Assembly: GCA_964019335.1 (NCBI GenBank)
Contig: OZ025762.1
Span: 62,001 to 126,000, forward strand
Direction of reading: 5' to 3'
Source of the DNA: Diplonema japonicum
Lineage: Eukaryota > Euglenozoa > Diplonemea > Diplonemida > Diplonemidae
Length of the DNA: 64,000 nucleotides
The notes beneath the pieces were generated by a model, which saw nothing but the letters and a program-made list of their open reading frames with translations, was not told where the DNA came from and made no database searches. Positions within the stretch are counted from its first letter, which is position 1. The number at the start of each line of letters is the position of its first letter. The translations under genes and the position numbers were made by a program. Positions 47,556 through 57,160 of the stretch are shown piece by piece.

Positions 47556-49352
47556 TCAGTGCGCGAGAGGATCAGGATGGTTCTGAAGTAAAGGTACACC
47601 TTTGTCGTTATCGTGACTTTGCAGGTGGTGATCGGCACCCTTTGTGCTTGTTGAGAGTATACCAAGTTCTATATCCTCTCCTTCCCCCATTTCGTCAGCA
47701 TAAGGAAACGAAAGCTCGGGTTCAAGAACATCAGTGTCACGCGCAAGCATAGATTTGTAAGACTCGTATTTCGGGAAGAGGCCCACAAACGAAGTCAGCT
47801 CCTGCCGCGTCTCGCTCTTGTCTTCATAGAAACCGATGTAGGTGCTGATGATGATGTGCAGAACCACATCCACGAACACCACCTTCGACACAAACATCCC
47901 CGCAACCAGTTGTATACCCAGCTTCACCATATACAATGGGCTCAGCATGTTCTTCACTGCCGCCACCCCCTGTGCCTTCAGAGCTATCAAATGGTCAGCC
48001 ATGTACACACCCATAATAAGGAAGATAAGGCCCACTATCTGCAGAACGATAGCTATGCGAGTGATCCGTGTCATCAGTGTCTCCGCGTCATGACGTGTCA
48101 CCGCCCGCATCAGTGTTTCAGAGTACACCAAGAACAGAGCCATACTAGTGGTGATGAGGACAGCCGTTGCCATCACAGGAGCCGTCCCCACCACCACAAG
48201 AAGAAGGGCCATGATGCACATCACAATGGGAAGCATCGAGGCTTCCAAGATGATCAGCATCCACGAGGTCACACGGACACCAGGGAACATCAGCTTCGAC
48301 ATTTTCAAACCGCCCTGAAGACCAAGCATCAGGCCCAGAACACCAGGACCGAGTGACTTCACAGCTTCCATGGCACCCACGAGGAAAGGGAGGTAGATGA
48401 TGTATTGAAAGAGGAGACCCACAAGGGGCAATAGGGGCTGTGACACTGAGACCCTATCTGTGATGGTGTTGTAGAGGACCAGTTTCTCGGATACAGTTTC
48501 TGTCATTTCGTTCAATCTTTGATTGCACACAAAAGCGACATCTACGGGCCCCCCGTCTAGTCGTAGCTCAGTTCCGGTGGCACCAAAGACATCATTCATA
48601 AGGTTGAGGGTGTATTTGCACAGGCCCTGAACCTGCTCCTTGGGGGGTACGATGTCCATCCAGGGGACGAAGAAGTAGATGAAAGGGAGGAAGAAGACAA
48701 GGAGCCAGCCGAATGCAACAAGGAGGATGCTCCGTTCATACGAGACCCACCTCCAGGCGGAGGCGGAGTAGAAGGCGATGGCAATGATGGTCTGTGCAAG
48801 CGGGATGAACTGCAGCAACTGTTCCTTTGCTTTATCCTTCTTCAGAAAGGATTCGGACACAAGTTCATCCCTCGGGATGTTAACATCAAAGGCGTCCTCC
48901 TGGTATAGCATCACAAAGTTGAGGATGAGGACAATCAAATATAGAATCACGCCCATGTTGAGCTGCGACCGTCGCCAAGCAAGGTAGGCATGTGAGACAG
49001 GGGGCGCTTCACTTCCCAGGCAGGTGGTCGCGAGTTTGCCTTCCGAGTGCCCCATTGTTACCTCCGTGAGATCTGTCATCATGAGTCTACTCGGCTTTGG
49101 AACTTGTACCTTCATGTTCTCTATCAAACCCACGTCATAGGAATGCCCATGCTTCCACAAGCGTGTCAATATCCACCCGGACGTGACCAGAACAACCAAG
49201 AGGATGAAATACCCCAAAAATGACAACACCTCTGGATCAGCTTTCGGTACAGGTGTGGCTGGTTCAGAGGTATCAGGCACAAGTGTCGGTTGTGCTTGCG
49301 AGGCCAACGTGTGGATGATGAAGCACACCGCTGCGAGCTGCCTTCGTGCCAT
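47556..49352 (-). CDS. Multi-pass membrane protein, family member F
   Basis: The frame opens at 49448, but the family-like signal peptide MARRQLAAVCFIIHTLASQAQ starts at 49352, 22 nt after an ACAACAG acceptor-like site, so that start is preferred (598 aa). The core is conserved, with MDIVPPKE in place of MDIVSPKE, as in J. It lacks the usual tail motif; only DHHLQSHDNDKGVP remains, a degenerate version. A few residues are missing before ELTSFVGLFPKY. The second loop is divergent (AFVCNQRLNEMTETV). Confidence 0.88.
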   Translation of the reverse strand: MARRQLAAVCFIIHTLASQAQPTLVPDTSEPATPVPKADPEVLSFLGYFILLVVLVTSGWILTRLWKHGHSYDVGLIENMKVQVPKPSRLMMTDLTEVTMGHSEGKLATTCLGSEAPPVSHAYLAWRRSQLNMGVILYLIVLILNFVMLYQEDAFDVNIPRDELVSESFLKKDKAKEQLLQFIPLAQTIIAIAFYSASAWRWVSYERSILLVAFGWLLVFFLPFIYFFVPWMDIVPPKEQVQGLCKYTLNLMNDVFGATGTELRLDGGPVDVAFVCNQRLNEMTETVSEKLVLYNTITDRVSVSQPLLPLVGLLFQYIIYLPFLVGAMEAVKSLGPGVLGLMLGLQGGLKMSKLMFPGVRVTSWMLIILEASMLPIVMCIMALLLVVVGTAPVMATAVLITTSMALFLVYSETLMRAVTRHDAETLMTRITRIAIVLQIVGLIFLIMGVYMADHLIALKAQGVAAVKNMLSPLYMVKLGIQLVAGMFVSKVVFVDVVLHIIISTYIGFYEDKSETRQELTSFVGLFPKYESYKSMLARDTDVLEPELSFPYADEMGEGEDIELGILSTSTKGADHHLQSHDNDKGVPLLQNHPDPLAH

Positions 49353-50383
49353 TTCGTTCCCCTTTCCAAAGAACCTGTTGTAACATGTTGTCTGAAATGC
49401 AAAAGTATCAAAGCAAAGAAGAAGAAGAAAAAAAAAAAGAAAAGACAAAAATAACTAATAGGACTTTAAACAACCTCAGACACGCGCATGCCGTCAAGTC
49501 TCGAGGAGGCTTCCTAGCATGAAAGAATGGCTGGAGCATGGGGCTGCTCGCACTGAGTACCATCTTTGCACGCACCGACCCTGCAGGTTGAGGACGGGCT
49601 CCCTCGGACTACTCTTAACGTCCGTAAGCGACTCGTATTTAAGCTCGTCCGGAAAAAAATGTCGATATTTCTTTTGGCAGTACGGAAGCTTTTTGTTTTG
49701 ATTATTTGAGCAAAAGGCCCTTAGGGATTTTAGCCAAAGATAGGATTTTACCCCACCCCATTTTAATAATGATTAAAAACAAACCCAATAAACACAAAAG
49801 AAATATGGAGTCGGCCTATTTCCGATGCCAAAAACCAAAAAGCCATTCTAAAAAGCTTGTTTTTGCACGCGCGTTTCAGAAATGAAACAAATTGCGAGCA
49901 TTGTGACCTATATGACACACAAAGATCTTCCGTTGCAAAAGGGTTATTTTCTGACATTTTCTTCCGGACAGACCCAATGATCAAATAATGAAAAAGACAG
50001 AATGGGGAGAAAGAAATGCTAGATACGGAAAAGGAACGACGTCCCTCAGATAGAGATGAACGCAAAGAGGACTGTCGCAACTCGTAACAACCTCAAAAGT
50101 AGCTACACTTGAATTGGTCTGCCAAGGAGTCCGTTCGTGAACAAACCAATATATTGAGCTGCTAGCCTAAAACGAAGGGTAGCGAGGGGGGAGGTAGAAA
50201 CAACGTGCTCATGCATGCACGTGCTACTGAGAGCACGTCATGCAACATGTATAAAGAAAAGAAAACACTCAACAAAAACAAAAAAGGAATATGAAGCACA
50301 CATGGCCTTTGGATACGAACATTCATATTAATTAAACGGGCGAAACAAAAACAATAGGAAAAACCACTTATCTAGACACATAT
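49353..50383. other. F-G spacer
   Basis: AT-rich, with no recognisable gene or clear repeat. Confidence 0.5.
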
Positions 50384-51820
50384 CTATGACTGCAAGGGAA
50401 CAGGCGCCCGCATACCCTTGTAGGACTGGTACCTGGGGAAAAGATCAGCATACAAAGTGAGCTTCTCGAACACATGCCGCCGCGTCTCGCTTGGGTCGTC
50501 GTAGACACCGATGTAGGTGCTGATGATGATGTGCAGAACCACATCCACGAACACCACCTTCGACACAAACATCCCTGCCAGCGTCCCCACAATCAGCTTC
50601 ACAACAAACAGCGCGCTTATCATGTTCTTAACAGCCTTTAGCAGCACCAAATGGTCAGCCACGTACACACCCAACAAAAGGAAGCCAAGGCCCAATATCT
50701 GCAGAACAAATGCAATTCTCCCGAGCTTTGCCATAATTGCCTGCGCGGCTTCCGGTGTCACCGCCCGAAGAAGCTGGTCTGAGAATATTAAGTACAGCGA
50801 CATGCTGGCGGTGATGAGGACAGCCGTTGCCATCACAGGAATCGTTCCCACCACCACAAGAAGAAGGGCCATGATGCACATCACAATGGGAAGTGCCGAG
50901 GCCTGCAAGATGATCAACATCCACGAGGTCACACGGACACCAGGGAACATCAGCTTCGACATCTTCAAACCGCCCTGAAGACCAAGCATCAGGCCCAGAA
51001 CACCAGGGGCAAGTGACTTCAGTGCTTCCAAGGCTCTCATAAGGAAGGGGAGGTAGACAATGTACCTCAACAGGAGGCCTACCAAAGTCAGAAGTAGCTG
51101 AGGCGAAGAAACAGTACCCGTCCCCAAAAGCTTGAGCTTCTTGGCAGTGCTCGCCATATCTTCAATGTCCTTGCTGCACACAGCTTCTATGTCCACAGGC
51201 TTCCCGTCAAGCTGCAGTCGTGCTTCGCCAGTGGAATAAACCTCGCTGAGGAGGTTGAGGCTGCACCTGCAAAGGTACTGGACGTTTTCCTTGGGGGAGA
51301 CGATGTCCATGGGGACGAAGAAGTAGATGAAAGGGAGGAAGAAGACAAGGAACCAACCACAGGCAACGAGGCGGATACTCTGGTCATAGGAGACCCACCT
51401 CCAGGCGGAGGCATAGTAGAAGACAATGGCGATGAAGGTCTGCAGCAACTGGGCTTTATCTGCCTGCTCCCCCAAGGAGCCCCTCTTGCTCAAGCTGACG
51501 ATGTTCACCGCAGTAACGAGCATAAAGAGGACGATGACGTAGAGCAGAACGCCAATGTTGAGCTGCGACCGCCTCCAAGCGAGGTAGGCATGCGACACAG
51601 GAGGAGCCTTGTGACCTTCGGTTAGATTCTTCACCGCTCTAAGTTCCATCTTCACTGAAAACGGGTTCAGATTGCGCACAAAGCTCAACCCAAGAAACAA
51701 AGAGAGCATCAGAATGCCGTCCCCAAGGAACGAAGATGCCTGACCCCCGACGAATGAGCCAGCTGGCTGCGCCTGCGAGGCCACGGCCTGTACAAGGAAC
51801 ACCAAGATGCCTGCTGTCAT
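50384..51820 (-). CDS. Multi-pass membrane protein, family member G (short form)
   Basis: The frame opens at 51847, but MTAGILVFLVQAVASQAQ at 51820 is the signal peptide and lies 10 nt after TTTTCTCACAG; start 51820 gives 478 aa. It is shorter than its paralogues: the region after segment 1 loses the LKLQVPRPSRL block, the PWMDIVSPKE motif has lost the Trp (PMDIV), the first loop is reduced, and the tail stops after RYQSYKGM, so the LSxxHGxP motif is absent. The central core is intact. It may be a specialised short form or an early pseudogene without frame breaks. Confidence 0.85.
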   Translation of the reverse strand: MTAGILVFLVQAVASQAQPAGSFVGGQASSFLGDGILMLSLFLGLSFVRNLNPFSVKMELRAVKNLTEGHKAPPVSHAYLAWRRSQLNIGVLLYVIVLFMLVTAVNIVSLSKRGSLGEQADKAQLLQTFIAIVFYYASAWRWVSYDQSIRLVACGWFLVFFLPFIYFFVPMDIVSPKENVQYLCRCSLNLLSEVYSTGEARLQLDGKPVDIEAVCSKDIEDMASTAKKLKLLGTGTVSSPQLLLTLVGLLLRYIVYLPFLMRALEALKSLAPGVLGLMLGLQGGLKMSKLMFPGVRVTSWMLIILQASALPIVMCIMALLLVVVGTIPVMATAVLITASMSLYLIFSDQLLRAVTPEAAQAIMAKLGRIAFVLQILGLGFLLLGVYVADHLVLLKAVKNMISALFVVKLIVGTLAGMFVSKVVFVDVVLHIIISTYIGVYDDPSETRRHVFEKLTLYADLFPRYQSYKGMRAPVPLQS

Positions 51821-52784
51821 TTTGATACAACTGTGAGAAAAAACCATTTGCGTTTATGGGGGGAAAAAAATTAGAAAAGGGGGGGAGGGGCGACGAAAAA
51901 ACCTGGAATTAAAAAAAAGGGGGGGTGTTGTTATATCCTTATTTCTTTTTTATCTGTGTTGAAACAAAAGGGAGGGAGGGGGGTGGAGGGGGGACAGTAT
52001 TCTTAGAGACCAAAAACCTTTTGCATTTCAATACCTATTGCAGGTACCCTCTGTCGTTGGACACATGCTGTTCAGGATGAGATGCAGCTAGAATGGGCAG
52101 GGTCACAAACAGAAGGAAATACCCCAGACAAGCCTTATCGCAACTGTGAAGGGACATCTTTCTAGAGCCAGTTTTTTCAGTTTTTCTCTCTTTACAAAAT
52201 CCAGTCTCTAAAAAATATCTTTTTTTTCTTTTTCTCTCGCGAAAGAAGCGTTTTCTACTAGGGACTTCGGTCCCTAGCTTATCGTTTTTTTTCTTTTTTT
52301 TTTTTTTCTTTTTTTTTCCTTCATAGAATCTATGTCTAAGGCCCATACGTGAAAACGTGGTGTCTATCAACAAGCCTGCCTCTCCATCCCTTCAGGGCTT
52401 TGGGTAACGGAATTACAGTGAACCTTAGCTCGCGGCCTTCCCTGTATGGTTAGCAGTGTGTGGTATACAAGCAGGTCTGCTATCGTCATTTTTTCTTATT
52501 TTTTGCTTCCCCCTTTCCCGTTGTTTAGTATGCGTGAGGTGTCATGGTCGTGTATAAAAGAAAACATGAGTTCACCCGGAAAAGAAATGCCAGCGCTTGT
52601 CATCAACAGGATTCTACCACGTAAAAAGTACCCAAAATGGTGTATAATAAGTCAAATCTGGTGTTGCTCCAGAGCAAGAAGCACTGTTAAGCCTCTAAGA
52701 AAGAAAAAGAAATTCAGAACGGGGGGGGGGGGGGAGAAAAGAAAGAGAACTAATAAAATATTTTAAAAAGAAATAATTCAAGAG

Positions 52785-52918
52785 GGTATGGTCAGCACTA
52801 GGCATCTCTTTTCGGACATATTTCGCGACTCCTCCAGATGCTGTCCTCAGAGAGGCACCCTTCAATGGCTCCTACTAGCGTCCCAGCAGGTTGGAGAGTA
52901 CTTTTCCCGATAAAAAAA
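52785..52918. repeat. SINE-like dispersed repeat, copy 2
   Basis: Same orientation as 25783-25935 and ends with the same A-rich tail. Confidence 0.6.
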
Positions 52919-53465
52919 AGCAATGGGTTTGCACTTTCCTTCGGTTTCGTTTCCCAGCCTGGGAGGCCTAAAAAAGGGGGGGAAATCATATTTTTTCTTC
53001 AGGCACGAATGGTAGAATTATTTCTACCGGAAGAAATACTTTATCAAAAAAAAAAAAAAAAAAAAAAAAGAGACATTTAAGGGTATTTGCGGTATGTGGC
53101 AGGACGCTTGAAAAAAGGGGGAGGAGAGGGAAGAGAAAAGGATTCACTATGATAGAAACGAAAAAATGGTTAGCAACGGCCCCACAAGAAAGGAAAAAAA
53201 AAAAAAAAACAGTTTGGTTAGGGAATATCTAGAGAAAATCAACGCCAGACGGAGCTTCGAAAAGTTCCCTTAGCTCTGTGAATCAGTGCCCAGCAGTTGT
53301 TGAGAGAAAGTCTAACTAAAGCACAAAAGAGAATGGCATGCTATGTTAGGAGAGTGTCTCATCTCCCGGTTGTCAATACGAGTTGCTTGGGTACGCGAAC
53401 AGCGTGCTTGACAAGGAGTTGTAGGAAAAAAAGAAGAAAAAAGAATGGGGGTGCTCGCTGTTGAA

Positions 53466-53550
53466 AAAAAAAGATTCGGCTGATTGTTGTTTGCGCACAG
53501 CCGGGGGGGGGGGGGGGGGGGGGTTAACCTGTAGAAGGATAAGCCCAACA
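53466..53550 (+). repeat. ~110-bp dispersed repeat, partial copy with G21 tract
   Basis: GATTCGGCTGATTGTTGTTT and GTAGAAGGATAAGCCCAACA match 61770-61840; a run of 21 G (53503-53523) sits where the other copy has GGG. Confidence 0.7.
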
Positions 53551-53799
53551 CCCGAAGGTGATCGGTTAACCCTGGATCCGGGCCACCTACAACCTTCTTT
53601 TCTTATATTGTTTTTCGGAATTGCCGGATTCGGAGGGTCATAGAGAAGCCACAGACGGGGTTCCACACTGAAACAGTCAGGTGTAAGAAAATCATCATCG
53701 CGTTTTCCACTAAAGCCCATCGTGGTTCTGAGATTTAGATGTACCGCAGACAGGCTGGGCGTTTAGGGGTTACCGCATAAAAATAGTTTAAACTTTGAA

Positions 53800-55698
53800 C
53801 TATTTTGAAAGTGGGCAACCTGATGCACCGTGGGTGGGCTCATCGTGGTTCCGATATACCTGGTATAGCAGGGGTGACCTCCTGAATGTTGCTTGGGAAA
53901 AGCGAGGAGTACCATGGGTGAGACTCAGATAGTGCTCACCTTCATCAGGTCTCGTACTGCCTGCATTCCCCACCACCCTTCCTGTGTTGCCAACAGTTAC
54001 CTCAATAAGTTCTTCGTCCTTGGGAAGGTATGCCTTGTAAGACTCGTACTTCGGGAACAGGTTTGCAAAGTGGGTGAGCTCCTCGAACACCTCCTGCCTC
54101 ATTTCGCTTGCATCGTCGTAGACACCGATGTAGGTGCTGATGATGATGTGCAGAACCACATCCACGAACACCACCTTCGACACAAACATCCCTGCCAGCG
54201 TCTTCATGATCAGCCTCGCAATGAACAGCGGCGTGAAAATACGCTTCACAAACGCTAGCCCTTGTTCCTTCAGGGCTACCAGATGGTCAGCCATGTGTAC
54301 CCCCAGTATCAGAAAACCAAGGCCAAGTATCTGCAGGACAATCGCAATCCGCGCCAGCCTCGTCAGCAGGTCATCTGCCGCGTCTCGTGTCGTCGCATTA
54401 AGAAGCTTGTTATAAGATACTAAAAACAGCGACATGCTGGCGGTGATGAGGATGGCCGTTGCCATCACAGGAGCCGTCCCCACCACCACAAGAAGAAGGG
54501 CCATGATGCACATCACAATGGGAAGCATCGAGGCCTGCAAGATGATCAGCATCCACGAGGTCACACGGACACCAGGGAACATCAGCTTCGACATCTTCAA
54601 ACCGCCCTGAAGACCAAGCATCAAGCCCAGAACACCAGGACCGAGTGACTTCAATGCTTGCACAGCACCCAGAAGGAAGGGGAAGTAGACAATGTACCTC
54701 AACAGGAGACCCACGAAGGTCATCACAAGCTGAGATGCAGAAGTCTTGCCTGTTGCCTTTTCAAAGAGCTGAAGGCCACTGGTCACGGTGTTCGCCATCT
54801 CGTTGATGTGCATGCTGCAGATGGAACCAACGTCTGCAGGCTTCCCGTTGCTCAGTCGCATCTCGATCCCCAAGGTGGTGTAGACTGTCTTGATGTTGCT
54901 GAGGCAGAATCTGCACAGGCCTTGAACCTGCTCCTTGGGGGAGACGATGTCCATCCAGGGGACGAAGAAGTAGATGAAAGGGAGGAAGAAGACAAGGAAC
55001 CAACCACAGGCAACGAGGCGGATACTCTGGCTATATGATGACCACCTCCAGGCGGAGGCGGAGTAGAAGAAAATGGCGAATATGGACTGAACAAGAGGGA
55101 TGAAGTCCAAAAGCTGAACCCTCGCCCTGTCCCTGAGGCGGAAGTTGTCGCTGATGATGGCATTCTTCTCAACGCTGGTGTCAAAGGCATCGTCTCTGTG
55201 CAGCATCATGACATTGAGGACGAGGACGATGACGTAGAGCAGAATGCTGATGTTGAGCTGCGACCTCCGCCAAGCAAGGTAGGCATGCGACACAAGGGGC
55301 GCCTTGTCCCCAAGAGAGGCAGCGGAGGCAACAGTCTCCGAGGAGTCCACTTCAACCTCTCTGAGGTCTGTCTTGAAGGCCCTTGAAGGCCGAGGGATCT
55401 GCAGTTTCAAGTTGCTAACTGGTTCCACAGGGTAGGTGTAGCCGCTGAAGCACAAATAGGCAAGCAGCCCAGCACCGATGAGGATAACGACGGCAAACAT
55501 GATGTACGCTAAGTAGGAGAGGGCCTCCTTGCCGATGTAGTCAATTTTAACATTTTCCGCGGAGGGGGAACTAAAAATTGGGACAAGACTGTTGTTGTTA
55601 TCTTGAGCAGCTGTCTCGAGAGCAGGAGCTTGCTGTGCTTGCAAGGACACAGCGTGCAGAAGTATGAGCTTTATTAGGAGCCATTTGCAGGAAGCCAT
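53800..55698 (-). CDS. Multi-pass membrane protein, family member H
   Basis: The frame opens at 55725; MASCKWLLIKLILLHAVSLQAQ at 55698 fits the family signal peptide (632 aa). From IGKEALSYLAYIMF to the end it is almost identical to member I, including 3' flanking DNA from 53776, whereas the signal peptide and linker (ETAAQDNNNSLVPIF) are unrelated. Differences from I are an extra Ser at RLSNGKPADV, a few loop-1 residues and tail changes. The tail motif is EHYLSLTHGTPRF. It is a recent duplicate with a different N-terminal module. Confidence 0.92.
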   Translation of the reverse strand: MASCKWLLIKLILLHAVSLQAQQAPALETAAQDNNNSLVPIFSSPSAENVKIDYIGKEALSYLAYIMFAVVILIGAGLLAYLCFSGYTYPVEPVSNLKLQIPRPSRAFKTDLREVEVDSSETVASAASLGDKAPLVSHAYLAWRRSQLNISILLYVIVLVLNVMMLHRDDAFDTSVEKNAIISDNFRLRDRARVQLLDFIPLVQSIFAIFFYSASAWRWSSYSQSIRLVACGWFLVFFLPFIYFFVPWMDIVSPKEQVQGLCRFCLSNIKTVYTTLGIEMRLSNGKPADVGSICSMHINEMANTVTSGLQLFEKATGKTSASQLVMTFVGLLLRYIVYFPFLLGAVQALKSLGPGVLGLMLGLQGGLKMSKLMFPGVRVTSWMLIILQASMLPIVMCIMALLLVVVGTAPVMATAILITASMSLFLVSYNKLLNATTRDAADDLLTRLARIAIVLQILGLGFLILGVHMADHLVALKEQGLAFVKRIFTPLFIARLIMKTLAGMFVSKVVFVDVVLHIIISTYIGVYDDASEMRQEVFEELTHFANLFPKYESYKAYLPKDEELIEVTVGNTGRVVGNAGSTRPDEGEHYLSLTHGTPRFSQATFRRSPLLYQVYRNHDEPTHGASGCPLSK

Positions 55699-55926
55699 CG
55701 TCTTTCGTTTTTGATATGGTGGCAAGAGCCCTGTTAATATGGTGCATTAAGAACTGAATGAAATAGGGATATCGAACAAATCGAAAGGAGGGAGGAAAAA
55801 GAAAAAAGAATTGTCCCTGAAGGGTCACTATGATGAGAAAGCGCCAGCAAGCCCATCAAGGCTGTTTTCTTTCCAAGAAAGCTGAACTTCACTGTACTTT
55901 ATCATCATCCTGAGACGTAAGGAAAA

Positions 55927-56216
55927 GAAAATATATGTGAGTTAAAGGAAGTCGTTGTGAGACGCCCCCTTGTTCTCATCCACTACCTGCACCTATTCTC
56001 CCCAGCTTGGTCTTTCTCTTGCCATTGCGCCCCCAACTCTTCGTTGATGCAAAGATTGCTCTTCTACTCCACCCGATCCGCCTTCGTCCCTCCGATTGAT
56101 CGCAGCGTATGTACTCTCTTGCATGGTTCAGCAGGGAAGGCCCTCCTTCCTTTCACCTTCTTCTGCAGTCTCCGAAGCTCAGTCTTCTGGCCTTCCCTCC
56201 AAGGGACTTCCGGGTC
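55927..56216 (-). mobile_element. LINE 3' fragment
   Basis: It begins with the shared terminus (GAGTTAAAGGAAGTCGTTGT) and encodes AFPAEPCKRVHTLRSIGGTK on the minus strand, as at 62.1-62.2 kb. It ends at an A29 tract. Confidence 0.7.
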
Positions 56217-56251
<35 letters not shown>

Positions 56252-56357
56252 AGAATGCCACTTACCCCTTCGCGTGGAAAAGAAAAATAGCGATGGCTAG
56301 AGGGATAATCGGATATTTCTTTCCTTCGGCGTCTAGTTCTATTCTTTCTCTTTTACC

Positions 56358-56393
<36 letters not shown>

Positions 56394-57009
56394 TAAATTC
56401 CTCTCTGGGAGAGCAAAACACAATGGAAAAGGAAGACAGACGTGTAATAAAGGAAAACGGGAGGGAACGGCCCAAAGGGGCATCTACTACTACTTGTGAA
56501 AGCCTCTCCCTTTGCCTGGTTAAAAAAAAAAAGGAGAAAGTTCTGCGGGGGCTGAAGCAGGGGGGGAACACAGTACAGCTCTAAAACTGCATATACATCG
56601 CGAGCTGGTGCTTAAATTCCCAAAGGGACGCATGCACCAGAGTATAGTATCCTGTGAACAAAGCCCCCCCCAAGTATTTATGACTGTCATACACAGCAAG
56701 AGAACAATAACCCTTGTCAGGGCAAGTTCTAGTAGTGTGTAAGGCAAAAAAAAAACTAGCTTGGCCCTCCATTTGTTTGTGCGCACGAGCGGAATTTTAC
56801 CTAATAAAATAGCTCATTACGCTGCCATCTCTAGTTTTAGTCTCGACAATAATATTGTTAAAACAAAAAAAAAAAAAAGAAAAAAGAGAGGGAAAGAAGA
56901 GGATCTGGCCGTTATGTGCAGGGTACAAATTTTGACTGATGATTGTAACATGAAACACATCGCCAATATTTCCCCCTTCGCATGACGGACAATGCCCAAA
57001 GAACAATTC

Positions 57010-57130
57010 TTTATCTTCGTTGTTCTTGTTGTTCGAACAAGCAAAATGAAAGGTTTTTAAAAAAGCGTGAAAGCTTTTTGCTGCGGCACAAGTTGCATAT
57101 AGTTATAAAATCATTTTTTGAAAGATTATT
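57010..57130. repeat. Dispersed AT-rich repeat, copy 3 (empty MITE site)
   Basis: Uninterrupted GTTGCATATAGTTATAAAAT at 57092-57111 shows the state before MITE insertion in the 46.6-kb copy. Confidence 0.75.
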
Positions 57131-57160
57131 TCTGCGCATAAAAATAGTTTAAACTTTGAA

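Larger units (their letters stand above)
51821..53799. other. G-H spacer
   Basis: It holds a SINE-like copy (52785-52918), a partial ~110-bp repeat with G21 inserted (53466-53550), several A/T tracts and G-rich stretches near 51880-51990. No gene was recognised. Confidence 0.55.
55699..57160. other. H-I spacer with LINE fragment
   Basis: It includes a minus-oriented LINE 3' fragment (55927-56216) ending at an A-tract, a T-tract near 56360-56392, a third copy of the AT-rich repeat (57010-57130), and no gene. Confidence 0.55.

Noticed and set aside
53776-53819. Short palindrome AATAGTTTAAACTTTGAACTATT as a bacterial-type terminator
   Set aside because: It is shared only because H and I are duplicates, has weak AT pairing, and the host appears eukaryotic.
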